DNA from: Rhizobium sp. BK418
GTDB taxonomy: Bacteria > Pseudomonadota > Alphaproteobacteria > Rhizobiales > Rhizobiaceae
NCBI RefSeq assembly: GCF_004341105.1
Contig: NZ_SLZK01000005.1
Span: forward strand, 186,001 to 250,000
Reading direction: 5' to 3'
Length of the DNA stretch: 64,000 nucleotides
Shown: one piece after another, positions 20,422-29,727 of the stretch
Layout of the letters: every line of letters begins with the position of its first letter
How positions within the stretch are numbered: position 1 is the stretch's first letter
Notes under the pieces: model-generated
The model's database searches: none
Told to the model about the DNA's origin: nothing
The model's input: the letters and a program-made list of their open reading frames with translations, nothing else
Program-made: the position numbers and the translations under genes

Positions 20422-21252
20422 TTAGAACGTCGCGGTGTAAGGATCGGGACCCATACGAGCGCTGGCGCTGTCGAGTTTGGCGATCACAGCCATGTCTTCC
20501 CCATCCAGCTTGAAATCGAAGACGTCGAAGTTCTCTTCGATACGCGACGGTGTCACCGACTTCGGTATGACGACAAGGCCGGTATCGATGTGCCAGCGGA
20601 TGATGACCTGAGCCGGAGTCTTGCTGTGTTTGGCAGCAATCTGGCCGATGACCGGATTGGAAATGAAACGACCCTGACCGAGCGGGCTCCAGGATTCTGT
20701 AACGATGCTCAGCTTCTTGTGCGCTTCCTGCGCAGCCTTCTGCTGAAAGTCGGGATGAAGCTCGATCTGGTTGATGACCGGAACCACGCCCGTATCGCCG
20801 ATGATGTGGTCGAGATGATCGGGATAGAAGTTCGACACGCCGATGGATCGCACGCGGCCTTCTTCCCTCAGGCGCACGAAAGCCTTCCAGGTTTCGCGAT
20901 AAAGCCCGCGATGCGGTGATGGCCAGTGAATGAGATAAAGGTCGATATAATCGCTACCGAGTTTCTTCAGGCTGACCTCGAAGGCGCGCAGTGCATTGTC
21001 ATATCCCTGGTCGGTATTGCGCAGCTTCGTCGTGACAAAGATATCCCTGCGGTCGACGCCTGCCTGGCGGATGCCTTCGCCGACACCCTCTTCATTGTCA
21101 TAGCCGGACGCCGTATCGATATGGCGATAGCCGGCGGCAATGGCCGCGCGCACGGTCGGGGCCGCGATATCCTGCGGGGTTTGCCAGACGCCGAGACCCA
21201 CCTGGGGAATGGAATGTCCGTCATGGAAAGTGATGATGGGCTGAGCGGTCAC
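20422..21252 (-). CDS. Aldo/keto reductase (2,5-diketogluconate reductase-like)
   Basis: 276-residue NADPH-dependent TIM-barrel reductase. Catalytic-site regions are visible: HIDTASGYDNEEGVGEGI (Asp and Tyr), VTTKLRN (Lys) and LIHWPSP (His). The C-terminal NADP-binding segment includes IPKSVTPSRIEENFDVFDF. The GTG at 21252 is preceded by CGGAG with good spacing; the longer upstream frame is not family-like. It is close to the plant/bacterial 2,5-diketo-D-gluconate and glyoxal reductases; the substrate is open. Confidence 0.9.
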   Translation of the reverse strand: MTAQPIITFHDGHSIPQVGLGVWQTPQDIAAPTVRAAIAAGYRHIDTASGYDNEEGVGEGIRQAGVDRRDIFVTTKLRNTDQGYDNALRAFEVSLKKLGSDYIDLYLIHWPSPHRGLYRETWKAFVRLREEGRVRSIGVSNFYPDHLDHIIGDTGVVPVINQIELHPDFQQKAAQEAHKKLSIVTESWSPLGQGRFISNPVIGQIAAKHSKTPAQVIIRWHIDTGLVVIPKSVTPSRIEENFDVFDFKLDGEDMAVIAKLDSASARMGPDPYTATF

Positions 21253-21431
21253 AATATATCTCCGGAAGTTTGAAGAGTGGGCCAAAGACACGAATTGAAT
21301 GGGCATGAATTGAAGCCGCAAGCGGTTTTCCCTGAACGCATTGCTGCCCGCGCGTTCGGTCGAAAATTCATATAGGATACCGGCCGATGAAGACAATCGC
21401 TCCCTTGCCGCGGAAGGGAAGCGGCTCCTTC

Positions 21432-21768
21432 TCAAGGCCGGCGGATCAGCGTTCCTTTGAACGGACTGCTGTTGTGGAAGCCGGCGACGATATCGATTCC
21501 TCTACCGTGCAGCCGATGAAAGCTTGGCCTCCGCGTCCTTGTTGGCGAAGATCGATCGTAGAGACATCGGCGACGATATGCTCTTCCGGCTGGCTGCAGC
21601 GCCTGATATCGACGCCACCGCCATCGGCCGCCTTCGTTCCCTCGAAATAGCCGTGGTCCAGCGGATAAACGATTTTGGGATAGCGCGGACGGTCGAGAAC
21701 AATGCGCGACTTCAAGACCTGCCTCTCCCCACTTCGCAAAACGCCTTGTAAGATGGGTCGGCTGTCAT
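21432..21768 (-). pseudogene. Frameshifted inorganic pyrophosphatase-like gene
   Basis: The ATG at 21768 overlaps the stop of the L,D-transpeptidase gene (ATGA), so a coupled gene once began here. Its first frame (MTADPSYKAF) stops early. A second frame carries VLDRPRYPKIVYPLDHGYFEG, TKAADGGGVDI and SQPEEHIVADVSTIDL, which resembles small type I pyrophosphatase-like proteins. After FIGCTVEE the sense continues in a third frame as IDIVAGFHNSSPFKGTLIRRP and a stop at 21432. The usual residues between DRP and the next proline (KGSAH-like) are also missing. Two frame changes plus that gap argue for decay, though a sequencing error could explain one of them. Confidence 0.6.
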
Positions 21769-22313
21769 ATCACTCTCACCGTCGTTCCCCTTCTCAGGAA
21801 TGGCAGGATACGGCGCATATCGCGGACGCTGACCGCGACACAGCCGGCGGTCGGCTCATAGCCGGGCCGGATGAGATGGAAGAAGATTGCCGAGCCTCGA
21901 TTGCGCGCCCGTGAGGTCACGTTCCAGTCGAGCACCAGACAAATATCGTAAAGCCCATCCTTCCGCTTCATCTCCTCATGGCTCGGCTTGAACGGCGCCC
22001 TGACCGGCCTGTTGTAGTTCGCATCAGCGGGCTGATCGCACCAGAGCATGTCGGCACGAATGCGCTTGATCGGCAGTGACGAGGCAAGACGCCCATTTCG
22101 TTCGCCGCGCCGAAAGCCGTAAAGCACTTGCATCGAAGCAATCGGCGTTGCCCCGTCGCCTTCCCGCTTCATCACGGTTCGGCCGCTTCGGCCGATCGCG
22201 GCGGGTAAGGTAAGCGGGCCAAACCGAACGATAGCTCTGCTTGGTTTGCCGGGCGCGGCGCGCACCACGAGCGTTGAGGGCCTGCCAATTCGCTCTCGCC
22301 TTGCTTTTTCCAT
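21765..22313 (-). CDS. L,D-transpeptidase (YkuD) catalytic-domain protein
   Basis: 182 residues. The C-terminal half carries the YkuD signature: His146 in FFHLIRPGYEP and the catalytic Cys158 in TAGCVAVS. Such enzymes cross-link peptidoglycan or attach proteins to it. There is no obvious export signal, which is common in this small subfamily with a basic N-terminus (MEKARRERIGRPS). Its stop overlaps the start of the frameshifted pyrophosphatase-like relic. It is divergent from the response regulator. Confidence 0.8.
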   Translation of the reverse strand: MEKARRERIGRPSTLVVRAAPGKPSRAIVRFGPLTLPAAIGRSGRTVMKREGDGATPIASMQVLYGFRRGERNGRLASSLPIKRIRADMLWCDQPADANYNRPVRAPFKPSHEEMKRKDGLYDICLVLDWNVTSRARNRGSAIFFHLIRPGYEPTAGCVAVSVRDMRRILPFLRRGTTVRVI

Positions 22314-22451
22314 TTTTCTCGCATGTTCTTGAATTGCCTTGGGCTTCGATTGAAACCATATGAAGTCTTACGCGGCAACGACAGACCGCCAATCCTTGCC
22401 AAATGTTGAATTTGGCGTAGGAGTATCTGACAAACGCAAGGACTCACCAGC

Positions 22452-23135
22452 ATGACCGCACGCACCATTCTTCTGGTGGATGACGACGACGACCTTCGCC
22501 AGACGTTGACGGAGCAACTGTCGTTGTATGAGGAATTCTCCGTCCTGCAGGAAGCAACCGCGGGCAAAGGCGTGCAAGCCGCCCGCTCAAATCCGGTCGA
22601 TCTGCTGATCATGGACGTTGGCCTGCCGGATATGGACGGTCGTGAGGCGGTGAAGCTTCTCCGCAAAGGCGGCTTCAAGGCACCGATCATCATGCTCACC
22701 GGCCACGACACGGATTCGGACACGATCCTCGGCCTCGAGGCCGGCGCCAACGACTACGTCACCAAGCCCTTCCGCTTCGCCGTGCTGCTCGCGCGCATCC
22801 GCGTGCAGCTTCGCCAGCATGAACAGAGTGAAGATGCCACTTTCACCGTCGGCCCTTATCTGTTCAAGCCGAGTCAGAAGCTGCTGACGACTGATAACGG
22901 CCAGAAGATCCGCCTGACGGAAAAGGAAGCGGCGATCATCCGCTATCTATACCGCGCCGAACAGAAGGTCGTGACCCGCGACGTGCTGCTGGAAGAAGTC
23001 TGGGGCTACAATTCCGGCGTCACCACTCACACGCTGGAAACACATGTCTACCGCCTGCGCCAGAAGATCGAGCGGGATCCATCCAACGCCGAGATCCTTG
23101 TGACGGAAAACGGCGGATACAAGATCATCCCGTAG
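22452..23135 (+). CDS. OmpR-family response regulator (CenR-like)
   Basis: 227-residue two-component transcription factor. The receiver domain has the acidic cluster Asp10-Asp12, phospho-acceptor Asp55 (LLIMDVGLPDMDG), Thr83 and Lys105 (YVTKPF). The winged helix follows with LTEKEAAIIRYLYRA, VTRDVLLEEVWGYN and THTLETHVYRLRQKIE. The spacer text (RIRVQLRQHEQSEDATF) reminds me of alphaproteobacterial CenR, an envelope regulator; that is recall, not a search. No histidine kinase is adjacent. A cyclic-nucleotide-binding protein follows one base after the stop, suggesting cotranscription. Confidence 0.9.
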   Translation: MTARTILLVDDDDDLRQTLTEQLSLYEEFSVLQEATAGKGVQAARSNPVDLLIMDVGLPDMDGREAVKLLRKGGFKAPIIMLTGHDTDSDTILGLEAGANDYVTKPFRFAVLLARIRVQLRQHEQSEDATFTVGPYLFKPSQKLLTTDNGQKIRLTEKEAAIIRYLYRAEQKVVTRDVLLEEVWGYNSGVTTHTLETHVYRLRQKIERDPSNAEILVTENGGYKIIP

Positions 23136-23136
23136 A

Positions 23137-23592
23137 ATGTCTCTTTCCGACGATATCCATCTGCTGTCGCAGCTTCCGCTCTTCAAGGACATGAACGACG
23201 ACCAGCTGCGCCTGATTGCTTTCGGCGCAGACCGGCGCGTGATTGCAGCCGGGCAGATGCTGTTCCGTCAGGGTTCACCCGCCGAAAGCGCCTATGTGAT
23301 CACCAGCGGTAGCCTCGAACTCAGCGTGACGGGCGCAGATGGCATGGGACGGACTGAAGCAATCGCCGGTGCGGGAGCGTTGATTTCGGAGCTGGCCCTT
23401 ATCACGCTGGTGGAGCGCAAGTTCACCGCGATCGCACGCGAGGATACCGCCATCATCCGCATCACGCGCGCTCTGTTCCATCGCCTGATCGAGGAATATC
23501 CCTCTGCGGCACGCCTCATGGAAAGCCGCATCCGCGACAGCATTGCCGATCTTGCGGCACAAGCCGCAAGCCAGTTTCACCGATTCAGCTGA
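23137..23592 (+). CDS. Cyclic-nucleotide-binding-domain protein without DNA-binding domain
   Basis: 151 residues covering a Crp-type cNMP-binding fold (LLSQLPLFKDMNDDQLRLIAFGADRRVIAAG, then LFRQGSPAESAYVITSGSLEL), ending in a helix. No helix-turn-helix is present, unlike Crp or Fnr. The phosphate-binding cassette is degenerate (AGALISELALIT lacks the usual Arg), so nucleotide binding is uncertain. It starts one base after the response regulator stop and probably works with it. Confidence 0.85.
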   Translation: MSLSDDIHLLSQLPLFKDMNDDQLRLIAFGADRRVIAAGQMLFRQGSPAESAYVITSGSLELSVTGADGMGRTEAIAGAGALISELALITLVERKFTAIAREDTAIIRITRALFHRLIEEYPSAARLMESRIRDSIADLAAQAASQFHRFS

Positions 23593-23598
23593 AGCTTC

Positions 23599-24402
23599 TC
23601 AGAGGTCGAGATGCACGGTCACCGGCACATGATCGGATGGCCGCTCCCAGCCGCGCGCTTCCTTGAGCACCTCGATGCGCTGCAGATGCGGACCGAGGTC
23701 GGGCGAAGACCAGATGTGGTCGAGACGTCGGCCCTTGTCGGCAGCTTCCCAATCCTTCGCGCGGTAGCTCCACCACGTATAGAGCTTCTCATTGGCAGGC
23801 ACATGCTGGCGCATGAGATCGTGCCAGCCGCCGCGCTTCATCACTTCGATGAGCCCGTCGGTTTCGACCGGCGTATGGCTGACGATCTTTAGAAGCTGCT
23901 TGTGCGACCAGACATCATGTTCCAGCGGTGCAATATTGAGATCACCAACGAGGATGGCTGAGGTGTTTGGTTCGGCGCTGGCCTTCAGGTTCTTCATCTC
24001 TTCGATGAAATCGAGCTTGTGGCCGAATTTCGGATTGATCGAGCGGTCAGGCTCGTCACCCCCGGCAGGAACGTAGAAATTATGCAGGCGGATACGCCGG
24101 TTGCCACGCTCGAAGATTGCCGAAATATGGCGCGCATCGCCGACATTGCAGTAGTCCTGCCGATGGTCTTCGGTCAGCGGTACCCGCGAGGCAATCGCGA
24201 CGCCATGGTAGCCTTTCTGGCCGTGAACGATGATGTGCTCGTAGCCCATCGCACGCAGCGGTGCCAGCGGGAAGAGATCGTTCGGAACCTTGGTTTCCTG
24301 CAGGCAGAGGATGTCGGGCCGGTGCTTCAGCACCAACTGCTCGACGATCGGCATGCGCAGCCGCACCGAATTGATGTTCCAGGTGGTGATGGAGAAACTC
24401 AT
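23599..24402 (-). CDS. xthA: Exodeoxyribonuclease III
   Basis: 267-residue AP endonuclease / 3'-5' exonuclease for base-excision repair. Metal and catalytic motifs: TWNINSVRLR, LCLQETK, GDLNIAP, and the terminal SDHVPV. It is convergent with the cNMP-binding gene with only six bases between stops. No sign of anything unusual. Confidence 0.95.
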   Translation of the reverse strand: MSFSITTWNINSVRLRMPIVEQLVLKHRPDILCLQETKVPNDLFPLAPLRAMGYEHIIVHGQKGYHGVAIASRVPLTEDHRQDYCNVGDARHISAIFERGNRRIRLHNFYVPAGGDEPDRSINPKFGHKLDFIEEMKNLKASAEPNTSAILVGDLNIAPLEHDVWSHKQLLKIVSHTPVETDGLIEVMKRGGWHDLMRQHVPANEKLYTWWSYRAKDWEAADKGRRLDHIWSSPDLGPHLQRIEVLKEARGWERPSDHVPVTVHLDL

Positions 24403-24459
24403 GCCTGCCCTTTCAGATCCGTCTGAAAAGGCTTTAGAGCAAAGGCGTCAGCGAGAAAA

Positions 24460-24483
24460 CCGGCCGCAGACAAAAGCGGCCGG
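24460..24483 (-). terminator. Terminator of the LolA-like gene
   Basis: CCGGCCGC / GCGGCCGG has an 8-nt loop and TTTTCTC follows on the minus strand. Bases 24,520-24,560 next to it resemble a rhizobial intergenic repeat (AATCGATTTTCGGAAAGC). Confidence 0.75.
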
Positions 24484-24563
24484 CGATCAACCGAAAAGCA
24501 CCGTAGCATCGGCCCGAAGATCTGAATCGATTTTCGGAAAGCCCAATGCGTAGACTAAACACT

Positions 24564-25238
24564 CTAATCACGGTTCGCTGAAGTGCCCTTGATATCCTCA
24601 TAGGGCACGCGGAAGACGCGCTCGTCAAAAGCAACACCGGTCTTGACGTTGAAGATCATCACCGAGGTATCCTTGCCCTGGTTGTCGGTGATCGTCCATT
24701 GACGCAAATCATAGGTCTTGGGATCGAACATCATTGTGATGGTCGAATTGCCGAACACAGTATTGTTGCCGAGCGAGATCGTCGTCAGATCGGACTCTTC
24801 CTTCACACCTTTCACCATGCCGGCCGAGAGATCGATATGCGGTGCAAGCAGAAGACTGAGCGGCGTCTTGGAGAGCGGATAAAGATCCCAAGTCTTCAGT
24901 TTCACATTGCCGATCGCGACATTCTTGCCATCGGCAATGACGCGCATCGGCGACGGATCGTCATAATTGAAGCGCAGCTTGCCGGGACGCTCGATGAAGA
25001 ACTTGCCGCCGGTCTGTTCGCCGCGCGGACCGAACTGCACGAACTCGCCCTGCATCGTGGCAACACCGGAGAAATGATCGGCAATGGCCTGCGCGGTGGC
25101 GCTGTTGGCGGCAGGTGAGGCCGCCTGGGCGGAGGCAGAGAGCGGAACGGCGCTTGCGACGGCCGCAGCGGCAAAAGCGCCGAGAACATCGCGGCGGGTT
25201 ACCGGTAGGCGGGAGAAGATGGATGCGGAGTTGGTCAT
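24564..25238 (-). CDS. Outer-membrane lipoprotein carrier LolA family protein
   Basis: 224 residues. The N-terminus contains VTRRDVLGAFAAAAVASAVPLSASAQA, a twin-arginine-type signal, which is unusual for LolA. The mature part begins AIADHFSGVATMQGEFVQFGPRGEQTGGKFFIERPGKLRFNYD, matching the LolA fold (periplasmic shuttle of lipoproteins from LolCDE to LolB). The ATG at 25238 follows AGGAGG. It is downstream of ftsK with a gap of about 130 bases, as often seen in rhizobia. Confidence 0.85.
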   Translation of the reverse strand: MTNSASIFSRLPVTRRDVLGAFAAAAVASAVPLSASAQAASPAANSATAQAIADHFSGVATMQGEFVQFGPRGEQTGGKFFIERPGKLRFNYDDPSPMRVIADGKNVAIGNVKLKTWDLYPLSKTPLSLLLAPHIDLSAGMVKGVKEESDLTTISLGNNTVFGNSTITMMFDPKTYDLRQWTITDNQGKDTSVMIFNVKTGVAFDERVFRVPYEDIKGTSANRD

Positions 25239-25372
25239 GTGAACCTCCTGTATGCGGTCTGCATGCCGTTGAAAGGCGGCGTCTTCAAGGCGCGCAATCA
25301 CCCGGTAAAAGGTAACAGATTATATGCCCCGAGGTTTCCGCCGTACGGGCTGCGCCATCAAATTTTCTTTAC

Positions 25373-28042
25373 TCAGCGGTCCAGGATATCCCCGTCCGTC
25401 GGCACGAGAATCTCGCGTTTGCCGGCATGGTTGGCAGGGCCGATGATGCCCTCCTGCTCCATGCGCTCGATCAGCGACGCGGCCCTGTTATAGCCGATCC
25501 CGAGCCTGCGCTGAACATAGGACGTGGATGCCTTGCCGTCGCGCAGAACGATGGCGACAGCCTGATCATAAGGATCTTCCGAATCGGCAAGGTTTGCCGT
25601 GCCGGCCGGACCGCCACCATAATCGCCATCCTCGTCGTCATCGGCGGTGATGGCATCGAGATATTGCGGCGAGCCTTGCGTCTTCAGATAGGAGACAATC
25701 TCTTCGACTTCGACGTCAGATACGAAAGGACCGTGAACGCGTTGGATACGGCCGCCACCCGCCATATAGAGCATGTCGCCCATGCCGAGCAGCTGTTCAG
25801 CGCCCTGCTCGCCGAGGATCGTGCGACTGTCGATCTTCGAGGTTACTTGGAAGGAAATACGGGTCGGGAAGTTTGCCTTGATCGTGCCGGTGATGACGTC
25901 GACCGAAGGACGCTGGGTCGCCATGATGACGTGGATGCCGGCCGCACGCGCCATCTGCGCGAGGCGCTGGACCGCGCCTTCGATATCCTTGCCGGCGACC
26001 ATCATCAGGTCGGCCATCTCGTCTATGATGACGACGATATAGGGCATCGGCTGCAGGTCGAACTCTTCGGTCTCGTAAACCGCCTCGCCGGTCTGCCGAT
26101 CGAAGCCGGTCTGTACCGTGCGCGAGATCGTGTCGCCCTTGGCAAGCGCCTGCTCGACACGCGTATTGAAGCCGTCGATATTGCGAACGCCGATCTTCGA
26201 CATCTTCTTGTAGCGCTCTTCCATCTCCCGGACGGTCCATTTCAGCGCAACGACGGCCTTCTTGGGATCGGTGACGACGGGCGAAAGCAGATGTGGAATG
26301 CCATCGTACACTGAGAGTTCAAGCATCTTCGGGTCGATCATGATGAGACGGCACTGTTCCGGCGTCATGCGATAGAGCAGCGACAGGATCATGGTGTTGA
26401 TGGCAACCGACTTGCCCGAACCGGTCGTACCGGCCACCAGCAGATGCGGCATTTTTGCAAGATCGGCGATGACAGCCTCGCCGCCGATCGTCTTGCCGAG
26501 TGCCATCGCGAGCTTTGCCTTGGAACCTTCGAAATCGCGGGACCCGATCAGTTCGCGCAGATAGACGGTTTCGCGCGTCTGGTTCGGCAATTCGATACCA
26601 ATCGCGTTGCGACCCGGCACGACGGCGACACGGGCGGCGATCGCGCTCATCGAACGGGCGATATCGTCAGCAAGGCCGATGACGCGGGACGACTTGATGC
26701 CGGGCGCCGGCTCCAGTTCATAAAGCGTGACGACCGGGCCAGGGCGGACATGGATGATCTCGCCCTTGACGCCGAAATCCTCCAGCACGCCTTCCAGCAT
26801 GCGGGCATTCTGCTCCAGCGCATCGGCCGAAAGCGTGGAATCGCGCACTACATTCTTCGGCTCTGCGAGCAGGTGCATGGAAGGAAGCTGGAAACCTTCC
26901 GGCCGGATGAACGAACCCTGCGCCTCGCGTTCGACGCGGGCGCCAGGTTTCGGACGGGCCGAAGCGGGAATGACGCGCGGTTCAGGCTTAGCATTTGATT
27001 TCGCCGGCGCGCGGATCATCCAATCATCGTCGTCAGGCAGGATATCGGCCGGACGCGGCGGCATGTCGGTGTCGAACGGCGGATCGTCATCCTCATCTTC
27101 ATCGTCATTGAGAGAGATGGAAGGTGCCGAAACGACACGGCGGCTCGATGCGGCGCGTGACTCCATAGACGGATCCATCCGTTCACCGCGCGTAAGAGGC
27201 TTGGCACGTACGGGCTCGTTCAGCGTACCGAATTCATCGTCGTTGAAATCGTAGGGCGATTCGAAATCGCTCTGGCGGCGCTTGCGCGGGCCCATGCCGA
27301 AAAGCCGGCGGAAACGGGCCTGATTCATGTACCAGGCATGGGTGATGGCACCGCTGAAGGCCATCCAGCGGGATTCGTCGTCTTCATCATCCTCTTCGCC
27401 GACGACACGTGCCTTGCTTCGCGTATCGACATAATCCTCTTGTTCGTCTTCCTCCTCATCGAGCTCGCTGCGGCCGACGATACCGGCCGCAAAGAGCATC
27501 ATCCACGCGGTTGGGACGGCGAAGACGCAGCCGACGGCGGTGGCGAAGACGCCGGTTGGATAAGCGCCGACGAAGAGAGCCGGAAAGCGCAGGATCATGT
27601 CACCGATGACGCCGCCGATACCGTTCGGGATCGGCCAGGTGAGCGGCGGCGGGAAACAGCCGATAACGGCGGACGAAAGCACAGTACCGGCAAGCCAGGC
27701 GCCGGCGCGCGCCGGGATGCGGCTGATACGGCGACCGGAAATCAGCGCCAGCGCCCAGGCAACGATCGGCAGCATCGAAACGACGCTCGCCAACCCCAGG
27801 AACTGCATGGCAACGTCGGCGAAGGCTGCACCGCTATAGCCCAGCACATTGGTGGGCAGGTTACTCGTGGCATAGGAATAGCTGGGATCGGTGACATTCC
27901 ATGTCGCAAGTGCCGCAACCGCGAGCGCCAGCATCAGAAAGACCGCAAAGCCGATCAGCGCCTGGATCTGCCGCAGCATGAATGCCGAGAAGGAGAACCG
28001 GTCAGGACGGCCATCCATTGCCGGCGACGTACTTCTTGCCAT
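25373..28042 (-). CDS. ftsK: DNA translocase FtsK
   Basis: 889-residue septal DNA pump. Four N-terminal membrane spans (about residues 25-190) are followed by an acidic Pro/Asp/Glu linker (190-390). The RecA-like motor has Walker A VAGTTGSGKSVAIN and Walker B YIVVIIDEMADLMM. The C-terminal winged helix (gamma) reads QRRLGIGYNRAASLIERMEQEGII. All parts needed for chromosome dimer resolution are present. Confidence 0.97.
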   Translation of the reverse strand: MARSTSPAMDGRPDRFSFSAFMLRQIQALIGFAVFLMLALAVAALATWNVTDPSYSYATSNLPTNVLGYSGAAFADVAMQFLGLASVVSMLPIVAWALALISGRRISRIPARAGAWLAGTVLSSAVIGCFPPPLTWPIPNGIGGVIGDMILRFPALFVGAYPTGVFATAVGCVFAVPTAWMMLFAAGIVGRSELDEEEDEQEDYVDTRSKARVVGEEDDEDDESRWMAFSGAITHAWYMNQARFRRLFGMGPRKRRQSDFESPYDFNDDEFGTLNEPVRAKPLTRGERMDPSMESRAASSRRVVSAPSISLNDDEDEDDDPPFDTDMPPRPADILPDDDDWMIRAPAKSNAKPEPRVIPASARPKPGARVEREAQGSFIRPEGFQLPSMHLLAEPKNVVRDSTLSADALEQNARMLEGVLEDFGVKGEIIHVRPGPVVTLYELEPAPGIKSSRVIGLADDIARSMSAIAARVAVVPGRNAIGIELPNQTRETVYLRELIGSRDFEGSKAKLAMALGKTIGGEAVIADLAKMPHLLVAGTTGSGKSVAINTMILSLLYRMTPEQCRLIMIDPKMLELSVYDGIPHLLSPVVTDPKKAVVALKWTVREMEERYKKMSKIGVRNIDGFNTRVEQALAKGDTISRTVQTGFDRQTGEAVYETEEFDLQPMPYIVVIIDEMADLMMVAGKDIEGAVQRLAQMARAAGIHVIMATQRPSVDVITGTIKANFPTRISFQVTSKIDSRTILGEQGAEQLLGMGDMLYMAGGGRIQRVHGPFVSDVEVEEIVSYLKTQGSPQYLDAITADDDEDGDYGGGPAGTANLADSEDPYDQAVAIVLRDGKASTSYVQRRLGIGYNRAASLIERMEQEGIIGPANHAGKREILVPTDGDILDR

Positions 28043-28164
28043 GTTCTAACCCGTCCAAATGCCTGTGGGCACGCGAATCGCAAAGATTCGCCGCGCCAAA
28101 TGCGTCCGCTCCACCTAACCAAAGTAGAGTTAAAGCGATGTTAACCATGCATATGTCGGATCAC

Positions 28165-28202
28165 TAAAAAGAAAAGGACCCGAACCTTGGAAGGTCCGGG
28201 CC
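28165..28202 (-). terminator. Terminator of glnK-amtB
   Basis: The hairpin GGACCCGAACCTT / AAGGTCCGGGCC has a 2-nt turn. On the minus strand it is followed by TTTTCTTTTT. It lies about 75 bases after the amtB stop. Confidence 0.85.
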
Positions 28203-28275
28203 AAGAGCGGCTTATGGTTAGATAGCCGCGACGGGCTGTTCAGCGGCGCCCTTGTGCGGGCGCCGCAAATCTAGA

Positions 28276-29697
28276 TTAGGCGTGGTAGGCGGCTTCGCCG
28301 TGCGTGGCAAGGTCGAGACCTTCGCGCTCGGCTTCGACCGTAACGCGCAGCCCGATGATGACGTCGACGATCTTGTAGAGGATCGCCGAGCCGATGCCCG
28401 ACCATGCGATCGTAACCAGCACGCCCTGGAACTGCTTGAACACCTGCGATGCCGTACCGCCGTAGGTGGCGGCGAAGTCCGGCGTCCCGTAATCAACGAT
28501 GCCGGCGCCGCCGAGGGCCGGATTGACGAGGATACCGGTGCCGATGGCGCCGAGGATACCGCCAATGCAATGGACGCCGAAAACATCGAGCGAGTCGTCA
28601 TAGTTGAACTTGTTCTTCACGACATCGACGAAGAAGTAGCAGACCGGCGAGACGACGAGGCCGAGAACGATCGAGCCCATTGGCCCGGCAAAACCAGCAG
28701 CCGGGGTAACGGCGACGAGGCCGGCAACGGCACCCGAGGCAGCACCGAGCATCGAAGCCTTCCCGCGAGCGAAGCTTTCGACGATGCACCAGGAAACAGC
28801 GGCAGCTGCCGTTGCAACGAAGGTGTTGATCATGGCGAGCGATGCGTAACCGTTGGCTTCGAGGTTGGAACCGGCGTTGAAGCCGAACCAGCCGACCCAC
28901 AGGAGCGAGGCGCCAACCATGGTGAGCGTCATGGAGTGCGGTGCCATGATCTCCTTCTTATAGCCCGTGCGCTTGCCGAGCATGATAGCCCCGATCAGGC
29001 CGGCGATACCGGCATTGATGTGAACGACCGTACCGCCGGCGAAATCGATTGCGCCGAGCGAGTAGATGAAGCCAGCCGGAGCGGTGTAGGCGCTCGGGCC
29101 GCCCCAGAACCAGACCATGTGCGCCATCGGGAAATAGACGACGGTGACCCACAGGATGACGAAGAGCATCACGGCCGAGAACTTGATACGTTCGGCGAAC
29201 GCGCCGACGATCAGGGCCGGAGTAATGCAGGCGAAGGTCATCTGGAAGCAGATGAAGGTGAGCTCCGGAATCGCAACGCCCTTCGAGAAGGTTTCAGCCA
29301 GCGAGGATGGCGTCACACCGGCAAGGAAGGCCTTGGAGAAGCCACCAACAAAGCTGTTCAGCGAGCCGCCGTCCGTGAAGGCGAGCGAATAGCCGTAGGT
29401 GACCCAGATGATCATGACGACCGCCGTGATCATGAAGACCTGCATGAGAACCGACAGCATGTTCTTGGCGCGGACGAGACCGCCGTAGAACAGCGCCAGA
29501 CCGGGTATGGTCATGAGGAGAACGAGCACCGTGGAAATCAGCATCCACGTGTTGTCGCCCTTCTCCATCGTCATGGCCGGCGCAGCAGCGGCAGCGGCTG
29601 GGGCGGCTTCCTGGGCGAAGGCAACGACCGGCGCCAGCAGAGCAGCCGAGAAGGCGCCTACCCGTGCGATGTTGGAGGAAAACTTCGAAATTGACAT
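28276..29697 (-). CDS. amtB: Ammonium transporter AmtB
   Basis: 473 residues. A signal-like N-terminus (VGAFSAALLAPVVAFAQ) is followed by an Ala-rich linker and eleven expected membrane spans. Family signatures: DNTWMLISTVLVLLMTIPGLALFYGGLVRAKN, GTVVHINAGIAGL (first pore His) and FGVHCIGGILGAIGTG (second). It lies 30 bases after glnK, the standard pair, so uptake is gated by the P-II protein. Expression is probably nitrogen-controlled from the glnK promoter. Confidence 0.96.
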   Translation of the reverse strand: MSISKFSSNIARVGAFSAALLAPVVAFAQEAAPAAAAAAPAMTMEKGDNTWMLISTVLVLLMTIPGLALFYGGLVRAKNMLSVLMQVFMITAVVMIIWVTYGYSLAFTDGGSLNSFVGGFSKAFLAGVTPSSLAETFSKGVAIPELTFICFQMTFACITPALIVGAFAERIKFSAVMLFVILWVTVVYFPMAHMVWFWGGPSAYTAPAGFIYSLGAIDFAGGTVVHINAGIAGLIGAIMLGKRTGYKKEIMAPHSMTLTMVGASLLWVGWFGFNAGSNLEANGYASLAMINTFVATAAAAVSWCIVESFARGKASMLGAASGAVAGLVAVTPAAGFAGPMGSIVLGLVVSPVCYFFVDVVKNKFNYDDSLDVFGVHCIGGILGAIGTGILVNPALGGAGIVDYGTPDFAATYGGTASQVFKQFQGVLVTIAWSGIGSAILYKIVDVIIGLRVTVEAEREGLDLATHGEAAYHA

Positions 29698-29727
29698 TGG
29701 AAATAGCTCCTTGATCTGCCGTTCGTT

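Noticed and set aside
28252..29694. 480-residue plus-strand frame opposite amtB
   Set aside because: Antisense shadow, extremely rich in Asp, Glu, Arg; amtB explains the region.
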